Assembly: GCA_014534155.1 (NCBI GenBank)
Contig: JACVSB010000102.1
Span: 1 to 6,473 of the forward strand
Reading direction: 5' to 3'
DNA: 6,473 nt
From: Thermoleophilia bacterium
GTDB taxonomy: Bacteria > Actinomycetota > Thermoleophilia > Gaiellales > Gaiellaceae
In this document: in pieces, positions 1 through 5,005 of the stretch
Position numbering within the stretch: position 1 is the first letter of the stretch
Layout: each line of letters begins with the position of its first letter
Notes under the pieces: model-generated
What the model was told of the DNA's origin: nothing
The model's input: only the letters and a program-made list of their open reading frames with translations
Databases searched by the model: none
Program-made: the position numbers and the translations under genes

Positions 1-160
1 ACCCCAGGCTGAGACCGCGCTGTCCGACGGCGATGCGGAGGGCTCCGCTTCGCCGAGGCCGTACCGTCAAGCGCGCCTCACCCGCCGCGTTGCTCGTCGC
101 GGAAGGACGGCGGCGGTGAGGAACGCGGCGAGTACGAGCCGACGCTTCACGGAAACTCAT
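1..160 (-). CDS. N-terminal fragment of an unidentified, possibly secreted protein (frame uncertain, runs off left edge)
   Basis: An ATG at 160 opens a minus-strand frame that stays open to the window edge (53 codons). It lies 23 bases after the GDPD stop, so it could be the next gene of that operon. The part near the edge (GEARLTVRP, then VGQRGLSLG) resembles, from memory, the start of the mature region of secreted alpha/beta-hydrolase-like esterases of actinobacteria; that is a weak resemblance. The first 20 residues are arginine-rich and do not look like a signal peptide. A GTG at 150 in a different frame encodes MKRRLVLAAFLTAAVL, a textbook Sec signal peptide start, but that frame stops within 28 codons. 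The natural protein may begin in the GTG frame and continue in the ATG frame, which would need a one-base shift near 95-103 (a frameshift mutation or a sequencing error). No Shine-Dalgarno sequence is visible before either start. The function is not established. Confidence 0.35.
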   Translation of the reverse strand, partial: MSFREASARTRRVPHRRRPSATSNAAGEARLTVRPRRSGALRIAVGQRGLSLG

Positions 161-183
161 TCGTGCCGGAAGGCGCGAACGTC

Positions 184-933
184 TCACCCGCGCTCGGCGG
201 TTTTAGACGTCTCCCGACCGCTTCGCTGCCCCACCTCGGTGAGCGTTCGCCGCAGGAGATCCGGCCGGTCGGTGAAGATCGCCGTGACGCCGACCGCCGC
301 GAGCTCCTCCATCCGGCGTCGGTCGTTCACGGTGTAGACGGCCGTGGCGAGCCCGAGCGACTGTGCGCGGCGAAGGACCGGGGGCCGCGCCGCCCAGTCC
401 TCGAGCCCCACGCCCCAGAAGCGAGACGCAGCAGACGGGCTGCGGCGCCAGCCGAGGTGGAGGACCGTACGGAGTCGGGGAGCCTCTCGGCGGACGCGCT
501 CGAGCGCGGCCGGCTCAAAGCAGAGGACCATTACGCCGCCGGGGTCCACCGAGCGAGCGCGCAGCGCGGCGAGCGTCCGCCCCACCGGGTCATGCCGCCG
601 GTGCGCATGCGGATGCTTGAGCTCGACCGCGAGGCCGACCCGGCCGACGCAGAGGTCGAGCACCTCCGCCAGCGTCGCGAGGTCGGCGTGCCGCCGCCTG
701 AGCTCGGCGAGCGTGAGGCGGCGCAGCCGGTCGTGTACGACGACGAGCTCGCCGTCTCCCGCCGGCTGGACGTCGAACTCGACGTAGTCCGCTCGCAGCT
801 CGATCGCCCGCTCGAAGGCCGCCAGGGTGTTCTCCGGCCGCTCGAACGAGGCGCCGCGATGGGCGATGATGAGTGGTGGGGCGGCGGGCCGGAGCGTGCC
901 GCCAGAGTCAGAGTCGACGCCGCCGGCGCGCAT
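184..933 (-). CDS. Glycerophosphodiester phosphodiesterase (GDPD family, UgpQ-like)
   Basis: This 249-residue protein should hydrolyse glycerophosphodiesters (deacylated phospholipids) to glycerol-3-phosphate plus an alcohol. The GDPD TIM-barrel motifs appear in order. IIAHRG (His25, Arg26) is followed by PENT (Glu34, Asn35), then VEFD (Glu52, Asp54, metal ligands) and VVHD (His67, Asp68, catalytic His). AVELK (Glu104, Lys106), AVYTVND near 198-204 and IFTDRPD near 219-225 complete the set. The length is normal for a bacterial cytoplasmic GDPD. There is no signal peptide or membrane segment, so it probably acts in the cytosol. ATG at 933 is the only usable start before the HRG motif. The gene is divergent from the transporter at 957, with 23 bases between start codons, so promoters must lie in or very near the coding ends. 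The last dozen residues after the FTDRPD helix are not conserved. Family assignment is secure; the substrate is not. Confidence 0.93.
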   Translation of the reverse strand: MRAGGVDSDSGGTLRPAAPPLIIAHRGASFERPENTLAAFERAIELRADYVEFDVQPAGDGELVVVHDRLRRLTLAELRRRHADLATLAEVLDLCVGRVGLAVELKHPHAHRRHDPVGRTLAALRARSVDPGGVMVLCFEPAALERVRREAPRLRTVLHLGWRRSPSAASRFWGVGLEDWAARPPVLRRAQSLGLATAVYTVNDRRRMEELAAVGVTAIFTDRPDLLRRTLTEVGQRSGRETSKTAERG

Positions 934-960
934 CGGCCGAGAGACTACTCCCGCCGATGC
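930..960. promoter_or_regulatory. 8-bp inverted repeat containing both divergent start codons
   Basis: GCATCGGC (930-937) and GCCGATGC (953-960) are perfect reverse complements with a 15-base spacer. The ATG of the minus-strand GDPD gene (931-933) and that of the plus-strand transporter (957-959) sit symmetrically in the two arms. The whole divergent control region is therefore about 30 bases. A shared operator is possible. Chance is also plausible, because three of the eight matching positions are simply the two start codons. I see no convincing -35/-10 pair in either direction. On the minus strand, TAGTCT (947-942) lies 8 bases before the GDPD ATG and could be a weak -10 element. Confidence 0.25.
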
Positions 961-1790
961 CCGCCTCCGCGCTCGTCTTCGCGCTCGCAGCAGCGTTCCT
1001 GCACGCCTTCTGGAACCTGCTCATCGCGCGCGCACGCGACCCCGAGGCAGCGACCGCCGTCGCCTTCCTTGTCGCCCTCGTCGCCTACGCGCCCGTCGCG
1101 GCGGCGACCTGGCGTGTCGAGGCGCGCGCGTGGCCGTACGTCGCCGCGAGCGGGCTCCTGCATCTCGGGTACGCGGCGCTTCTCGCCGCCGCGTATCGGC
1201 GCGCGGAGCTCTCGGTCGTCTACCCGGTCTCGCGCGGAACGGCGCCCGTTCTCGTCCTCGTCGTCGGCGCCGTCGCGCTCGGCGCGGGCACATCCGCCGG
1301 TCAGGCCCTCGGCGTCCTCTCCGTGGCGGTCGGCGTCGTGCTCGTCCGCGGCGCGCGCCGCGCCGGCGGCGCAAGCGCGCGGACAGGCATCCTCTTCGGG
1401 CTCACGATCGCAGGCGTGATCGCGGCGTACACCCTCAACGACCACGAAGGCGTCAGCCACGCGGCGCCCTTCGCGTACCTCGAGGTTTCGATGCTCGTCG
1501 CGGGGCTCGGGTACGCGGGCGCGCTGGCCGCGCTCCGCGGGCCGCAGGCGCTGCGCGCCGAGCTTCGCCCTCCGACGGTGGCAGCCGGGCTCGCCACCTT
1601 CGCGTCCTACGGCCTCGTCCTCGCGGCGCTCCAGCGAGCCCCCGCCGCGTCCGTCGCCGCCGTGCGCGAGACGAGCATCGTGATCGCGTCGGCGCTCGCC
1701 GCATTCGTGCTCAGGGAGGCGGTCGCGCCCCTGCGCCTCCTCGGCGCCGTCCTCGTCGCCGCAGGGGTCGCGCTGATCAGCGCCGGATGA
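957..1790 (+). CDS. EamA/DMT-superfamily membrane transporter
   Basis: This 277-residue, strongly hydrophobic protein has two repeated halves of about five membrane helices each, as in EamA (DUF6) drug/metabolite transporters of the inner membrane. Helix 1 carries the common HAFWN signature (residues 16-20). The first half contains YPVSRGTAPVL (89-99), and the second half has the matching AVRETSIVIASALAAF (235-250) followed by a last helix up to residue 274. A charged loop near 131-144 separates the halves. The ATG at 957 fits the family N-terminus. An in-frame GTG at 873 would add 28 arginine-rich residues inside the divergent gene and is rejected. The stop overlaps the next start as ATGA, so this gene and the MTHFR-like gene are probably co-translated. 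Direction and cargo (metabolite efflux or amino-acid or amine exchange) cannot be predicted from this family. Confidence 0.9.
   Translation: MPASALVFALAAAFLHAFWNLLIARARDPEAATAVAFLVALVAYAPVAAATWRVEARAWPYVAASGLLHLGYAALLAAAYRRAELSVVYPVSRGTAPVLVLVVGAVALGAGTSAGQALGVLSVAVGVVLVRGARRAGGASARTGILFGLTIAGVIAAYTLNDHEGVSHAAPFAYLEVSMLVAGLGYAGALAALRGPQALRAELRPPTVAAGLATFASYGLVLAALQRAPAASVAAVRETSIVIASALAAFVLREAVAPLRLLGAVLVAAGVALISAG
1763..1789 (+). promoter_or_regulatory. Perfect 14-bp palindrome between a distant Shine-Dalgarno-like AGGGG and the MTHFR-like start
   Basis: GCGCTGATCAGCGC (1770-1783) is a perfect palindrome inside the last codons of the transporter, three bases before the ATG at 1787. As RNA it could form a 5-bp stem with a GATC loop. 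An AGGGG at 1763-1767 is too far from the ATG (19 bases) for normal initiation, but folding of the stem would leave only about five unpaired bases between them. The element could instead be a DNA operator. In DNA this GC-rich about one such palindrome is expected per window by chance, so only its position makes it notable. Confidence 0.25.
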
Positions 1791-2668
1791 CGTACGTTGT
1801 CGCCGCGATGGCCGCGACTGGCGAGGACGTTCGGGACACCGTCACCTTCCACCTCAGCCAGCCCCGGTACGAGATCTTCCCGTCCGACGGCGTCGAGGAC
1901 GAGGTCGCCGAGCACGTGCCGACCGAGGTGAAGATCACGGTCACGGCATCGCCGCGGCGCGGCATGGAGGCGACGCTCGCCCTCGCGGAAGAGCTCGGCC
2001 GCCGCGGCTACCACGTGGCCCCGCACATCTCGGCTCGCCTCGTGCAAGACGAAGGCCACTTGCGCGAGATCCTCGACCGCCTCCTGGAGGCCGATCTGCG
2101 GGACGTGTTCGTCGTCGCCGGCGACCTGAGCGAGCCGACCGGTGCGTTCACGGGCGCGTTCGACGTCCTCTCCACAATGGCGCGCCTCGGCGTGCGACCC
2201 GAGCACGTCGGCATCACCGGCTACCCGGAGAGCCACCCGCTGATCAGCGACGAGACGACGATCCAGGCGATGTTCGACAAGGCGCCGTTCGCGACCTACA
2301 TCGTGAGCCAGGTCTGCTTCGAGCCGCGGACGATCGCGTGGTGGATCCGCGCGGTGCGCGAGCGAGGCGTCGACCTTCCGATCGACATCGGCATTCCGGG
2401 CGTGGCTGCGCGGACGAAGCTGCTTCGCATCGCCCGGCGGATCGGCGTGGGCGAATCGGTCCGGTTCCTCTCCAAACGGCGGAGCTGGCTCGCGCAGATC
2501 GTGAAGCCGGCCGGGTACAACCCCGACCACATCGTGAACGGCCTCGGCTCGGCGCTCGTCGACCCCGCCGCGGGCGTGTCCGGCTTTCACGTCTACACGT
2601 TCAACGAGATCGCGGCCACCGAGGCCTGGCGGCGCAGGAGGCTGGCGCAGCTCTCGAACGGGCGCTAG
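1787..2668 (+). CDS. Methylenetetrahydrofolate reductase-fold protein (MetF-like, divergent)
   Basis: At 293 residues it has the usual length of bacterial MetF, a flavin-dependent TIM barrel that interconverts 5,10-methylene- and 5-methyl-tetrahydrofolate. Visible family landmarks are YEIFP with Glu29 (position of the catalytic Glu), VKITVTASP (48-56), and HISAR (80-84) in place of the usual HLT motif. VVAGD with Asp113 (flavin/folate-binding Asp), VGITGYPESHP (141-151), SQVCFEP with Gln175, and the closing GFHVYTFN (266-273) follow. The N-terminal core and the HISAR segment differ from housekeeping MetF. I therefore read it as a paralogue, perhaps oxidising methyl-THF formed by demethylation of a one-carbon donor; that role is inference. 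The start is the ATG of the ATGA overlap with the transporter; another ATG at 1808 would remove seven non-conserved residues. The stop lies in the palindrome GCGCTAGCGC. No cofactor preference can be read. Confidence 0.85.
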   Translation: MTYVVAAMAATGEDVRDTVTFHLSQPRYEIFPSDGVEDEVAEHVPTEVKITVTASPRRGMEATLALAEELGRRGYHVAPHISARLVQDEGHLREILDRLLEADLRDVFVVAGDLSEPTGAFTGAFDVLSTMARLGVRPEHVGITGYPESHPLISDETTIQAMFDKAPFATYIVSQVCFEPRTIAWWIRAVRERGVDLPIDIGIPGVAARTKLLRIARRIGVGESVRFLSKRRSWLAQIVKPAGYNPDHIVNGLGSALVDPAAGVSGFHVYTFNEIAATEAWRRRRLAQLSNGR

Positions 2669-2683
2669 CGCGAGTCGCGCGGA

Positions 2684-2738
2684 CGTTGACCCCGTCCCTG
2701 CGTTGCGCCATACTCAACGGTCGTGCGCGTCGCGCAAC
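2684..2738. promoter_or_regulatory. Overlapping inverted repeats at the iclR promoter (candidate operator)
   Basis: CGTTGA (2684-2689) pairs with TCAACG (2714-2719), so the arms lie on the -35 box and at the end of the -10 box. GTTGCGC (2702-2708) pairs with GCGCAAC (2732-2738), bracketing the -10 box and the start codon. IclR-family proteins bind palindromic or repeated sites and often repress their own gene, so autoregulation is plausible. The arms are short and widely spaced, and this is not proof of binding. Confidence 0.25.
2686..2714 (+). promoter_or_regulatory. Sigma70-type promoter of the iclR operon, probably giving a leaderless mRNA
   Basis: TTGACC (2686-2691, 5 of 6 matches to the -35 consensus) is followed after exactly 17 bases by CATACT (2709-2714, 4 of 6 matches to TATAAT, with the key A and final T present). 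A transcript would begin at about 2720-2723, on or next to the GTG start at 2723. No Shine-Dalgarno sequence precedes that GTG, which fits a leaderless message, a common mode in actinobacteria. This is the best promoter in the window and it lies exactly in the gap between two plus-strand genes. Confidence 0.6.
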
Positions 2739-3487
2739 ACGGGGTACAGAGCGTCGACCGCGCCCTCCGCATGCTGACCGCCTTCGAGAGCGGGAGCGGC
2801 GAGCTCGGCGTCGGCCAGCTGGCCACGAGGCTGGCCGTGCACAAGAGCACCGCGTCGCGGCTTGCCGCCACGCTCGCGGCGCACGGGTTCTTGGAGCGGG
2901 CCGCGGACGGAGACGCGTTCCGCCTCGGCGGCCGTCTCGCACGCCTCGGCCTGCGCGCGGCCCGAGCCGAAGGCCTCGTCGAAGCCGCGAGAGCTGCGAT
3001 GGACGAGCTGGCGGCCGAGACCGGCGAGACGATCGTCCTCTCGGTCCCCGTGAACGGCGAAGCGGTCGACGTGGCGCAGCTCGACAGCCGCTACCTCGTG
3101 GGCAGCAAGAGCTGGCTCGGTCGTCGGACGCCGCTGCACGCGACGTCCGACGGCAAGGTCTTCCTCGCGTTCGCGGCCGCCACCCTGCCTCCCGGGCGGC
3201 TCGAGCGGGTTGCCCCGCGCACCGTGATCTCGCGCGCTTCGCTCGAGCGGGAGCTCGAGCGCGTACGGCGCGACGGCTGGGCGCGCGCGCTAGGGGAGTG
3301 CGAGGAGGGGCTGAACGGCGTGGCAGCGCCCGTCTTTGACGGGTCCGCCCGCTGCGTCGCCGCCCTGAGCGTCTGCGGGCCCGCGTACCGCCTCGCGGCC
3401 GACCGGATGCCCGGGCTCGCGCCCCGCTGCCAGGCCGCCGCGGCGGCGATCTCCTCACGATTGGAGCAGAACCGTGATGGCACCTGA
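2723..3487 (+). CDS. IclR-family transcriptional regulator
   Basis: This 254-residue DNA-binding protein has the standard IclR layout. An N-terminal winged helix-turn-helix begins at GVQSVDRAL (7-15). Its helices span LGVGQLATRLAVHKSTASR (28-46) and the wing ends in FRLGGRLARLG (66-76). A C-terminal effector domain runs from about 80 to 247 (DELAAETGETIVLS, TPLHATSDGKVFLAF, GLNGVAAPVFD, AALSV). IclR proteins usually sense a small carboxylic or aromatic acid and control a neighbouring catabolic operon. Here the regulator is the first gene of the operon and its 3' end overlaps the amidohydrolase, so it probably controls both itself and the enzymes downstream. The start is GTG at 2723, which keeps the full N-terminal helix and fits the leaderless promoter just upstream. 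The ligand is unknown. Confidence 0.93.
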   Translation: MRVAQHGVQSVDRALRMLTAFESGSGELGVGQLATRLAVHKSTASRLAATLAAHGFLERAADGDAFRLGGRLARLGLRAARAEGLVEAARAAMDELAAETGETIVLSVPVNGEAVDVAQLDSRYLVGSKSWLGRRTPLHATSDGKVFLAFAAATLPPGRLERVAPRTVISRASLERELERVRRDGWARALGECEEGLNGVAAPVFDGSARCVAALSVCGPAYRLAADRMPGLAPRCQAAAAAISSRLEQNRDGT

Positions 3488-4580
3488 CGAGACGTCCCTG
3501 ATCGACTGCGACTTTCACAACGGCTGGAGCGACTCGCGTGTCCTCCTGCCCTACCTCGAACCGCACTCCCGCGACTTCCTCGAGCGCGGCGAGCTGCCGG
3601 GCGGGCGCGAGTCGTTCCCCCACGCACACCGTCCCTGGCTCCACCCCGAGGGGTTCATGCGAACGGATGCTGTTCCCGCGAACGGCGCCACTCCCGGCTC
3701 CGACTACGAGCTTGTGCGCGAGCAGCTGCTCGACCGCTACGACGTCGAGTACGCGATCCTGACCGGCGAGGAGGCGATCGAGGTCTCGACCCTTGCGAAC
3801 CCGCACATCGCCTCGGCCTTCGCGCGCGCCTACAACGACTGGATGGTCGCCGAGTGGCTGCCGCGCGACAGGCGGCTGCGGGGATCGCTCGTCGTCGCCC
3901 CCCAGGACCCGTACGCAGCAGCGGAGGAGGTCCGCCGGCTCGGCGACCACCCCGGCATCGTCCAGGTGCTCGTCTCGACGGGGTCGCAGCGCCCCTACGG
4001 CGACCCCTTCTACCACCCGATCTGGGACGCCGCGGCCGAGGTCGGCCTTCCCGTCGCCGCGCACCTCGGCGGGCAGGGAGGCGTGAACTCGAACCCGACG
4101 GGATGCGGGCCGCCGACGTTCTTCTGGGAGACGCACGCGTTGCTCTGCGAGACGGGGATGGGCCACGTCGCGAGCCTGATCGCGCACGGTGCCTTCGAAC
4201 GGTGGCCGACCCTGCGCTTCGTCCTCATCGAGTGCGGCGTCGCGTGGCTCCCGGCGATCCTGTGGCGGCTAGACGCCGACTACAAGGCGCTCCGGAAGGA
4301 GACCCCATGGCTCAAGCGGCTCCCCAGCGAGTACGCGCGCGAGCACGTCCGCCTCACGACGCAGCCGCTGGAGCAGGCCCCGGAGAAGCGCCACCTGTGG
4401 AGCGTGCTGGAGGCGATCGACGGGGAGCACACCCTCCTCTACGCCTCGGATTACCCGCATTGGGACTTCGACGACCCGACCCGGCTGCCGCTTCCGCCCG
4501 CCTGGAAGCCGCGCATCCTGCGCGAGAACGCGCGCGAGCTGTACGGCCTTCCGGTCCGTGCCGAGCCGGCGCATGCGTGA
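3477..4580 (+). CDS. Amidohydrolase-2 family metal-dependent hydrolase/decarboxylase (PF04909-type TIM barrel)
   Basis: This 367-residue protein matches the amidohydrolase-2 group, which includes ACMSD-like and other aromatic-acid decarboxylases and hydrolases. Visible landmarks are IDCDFHN (9-15), where Asp12-x-His14 replaces the usual metal-binding HxH. LVVAPQDP (138-145) and YHPIWDAAAEVGLPVAAHLGG (179-199, metal-ligand His196) follow. LRFVLIECGVAWLP (246-259) carries Glu252, and LLYASDYPHWDFDDP (320-334) has the catalytic or metal Asp325. The helix ENARELYGL closes the barrel. There is no signal peptide, so it is cytoplasmic. GGAG at 3463-3466 serves as the ribosome site. The ATG at 3477 follows directly after an in-frame GTG at 3474, so the start is ambiguous by one codon. 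It overlaps the IclR gene by 11 bases and the Rieske gene by 8, arguing for one operon. Whether it hydrolyses or decarboxylates, and on what substrate, is not visible. Confidence 0.9.
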   Translation: MAPDETSLIDCDFHNGWSDSRVLLPYLEPHSRDFLERGELPGGRESFPHAHRPWLHPEGFMRTDAVPANGATPGSDYELVREQLLDRYDVEYAILTGEEAIEVSTLANPHIASAFARAYNDWMVAEWLPRDRRLRGSLVVAPQDPYAAAEEVRRLGDHPGIVQVLVSTGSQRPYGDPFYHPIWDAAAEVGLPVAAHLGGQGGVNSNPTGCGPPTFFWETHALLCETGMGHVASLIAHGAFERWPTLRFVLIECGVAWLPAILWRLDADYKALRKETPWLKRLPSEYAREHVRLTTQPLEQAPEKRHLWSVLEAIDGEHTLLYASDYPHWDFDDPTRLPLPPAWKPRILRENARELYGLPVRAEPAHA

Positions 4581-4941
4581 CGAGCTCAAGCGGCGGCGCG
4601 TCCTCGTCTGCGACGCGGCCGACCTCGCCCCCGGCGGGCGGGTCGTGCGCCGCGTGGACGGGCTGAGCCTGGGCGTCTTCAACGTGCACGGCCGCGTGTA
4701 CGCGCTGCACAACCGGTGCCCGCATGCGGGCGGCGCGCTCTGCGAGGGACCGGTCGGCGGAACCACCGCCTCGACCCCGGATTTCCGCTACGCGTACGAG
4801 CGCGAGGGAGAGATTCTCCGCTGTGCCTGGCACGGATGGGAATTCGAGATCGAGACGGGCCGGTCGCTCGTCGATCCCAGGATCCGCGCCAGGACGTACC
4901 CGGTCGAGCTCGAGGACGGGAGGGTCTACGTCCTCGTCTGA
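4573..4941 (+). CDS. Small Rieske [2Fe-2S] protein (ferredoxin-like electron carrier)
   Basis: This 122-residue protein is a single Rieske domain. The first cluster half is NRCPHAGG (Cys49, His51) and the second is RCAWHGWEF (Cys84, His87), each cluster iron being held by two Cys or two His. The domain starts with beta strands VLVCDAADL and LGVFNVHGRVYALH and ends with YPVELEDGRVYVLV. The span between His51 and Cys84 is 32 residues, about twice that of simple Rieske ferredoxins such as BphF; the extra part (VGGTTASTPDFRYAYEREGE) forms an insertion between the cluster loops. No export signal or membrane anchor is present. The ATG at 4573 overlaps the amidohydrolase stop by 8 bases; an in-frame GTG at 4558 would add five residues. 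Its place directly before the Mo enzyme suggests it carries electrons for that enzyme (inference). It could instead serve a distant oxygenase. See the entry on the 4923-5005 junction for a possible fusion. Confidence 0.9.
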   Translation: MRDELKRRRVLVCDAADLAPGGRVVRRVDGLSLGVFNVHGRVYALHNRCPHAGGALCEGPVGGTTASTPDFRYAYEREGEILRCAWHGWEFEIETGRSLVDPRIRARTYPVELEDGRVYVLV

Positions 4942-5005
4942 GACGTCCCTCCTCGTCCACGGGCAGGAGCCGCTCAACGCCGAGCCCGCGCCCGGTCGCC
5001 TGGTG
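4923..5005 (+). other. Rieske / Mo-enzyme junction lacking an ordinary start codon; possible +1 frameshifted fusion
   Basis: The Rieske frame ends GTC TGA at 4936-4941. If one base (T4939) is skipped, the protein reads on without interruption from RVYVLV into ETSLLVHGQEPL, the conserved start of the Mo enzyme. An imperfect direct repeat lies at this spot: ACGTCC then TCGTC at 4928-4938, and ACGTCC then TCGTC again at 4943-4957. It could favour replication slippage. The codons of the Mo-enzyme frame upstream of 4940 (AGA, CCA, GGA, TCT) do not look selected, so the Mo-enzyme frame really takes over at the stop codon. Options are a one-base sequencing error in a natural Rieske-Mo fusion gene, a real frameshift mutation, recoding, or initiation at a non-standard codon. 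Confidence 0.5.

Noticed and set aside
35..48. Short hairpin GCGGAG/CTCCGC near the left edge
   Set aside because: The arms are almost adjacent and sit in an apparently coding region with no supporting context.
163..1419. A 418-codon plus-strand frame opposite the GDPD gene and into the transporter
   Set aside because: It mirrors GDPD coding on the other strand and turns into Arg/Ser-rich low-complexity sequence over the transporter; no domain is visible.
1607..2590. A 327-codon minus-strand frame opposite the MTHFR-like gene
   Set aside because: It is an antisense shadow: the plus-strand frame shows clear MetF-fold motifs and this one shows none.
2662..2671. Palindrome GCGCTAGCGC at the MTHFR-like stop codon
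   Set aside because: Ten-base palindromes are expected many times by chance at this G+C. It has no loop or T-run, so it was not called a terminator.
3238..3260. Repeated GCTCGAGCGGGAGCTCGAGC pattern in the IclR gene
   Set aside because: It encodes a Leu-Glu-Arg-rich helix (SLERELERVRR) and is explained by codon use.
2601..4187. A 528-codon open frame on the minus strand across the IclR and amidohydrolase genes
   Set aside because: It is arginine-rich, has no recognisable motif, and lies opposite two well-supported genes. Such long antisense frames are usual in very GC-rich DNA.
4823..4942. GTG at 4823 as the start of the Mo enzyme
   Set aside because: The added 39 residues are Ser/Arg-rich with codons unlike the rest and lie over the Rieske cluster region. 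It cannot be excluded as an annotated start, but it is unlikely to be the evolved N-terminus.
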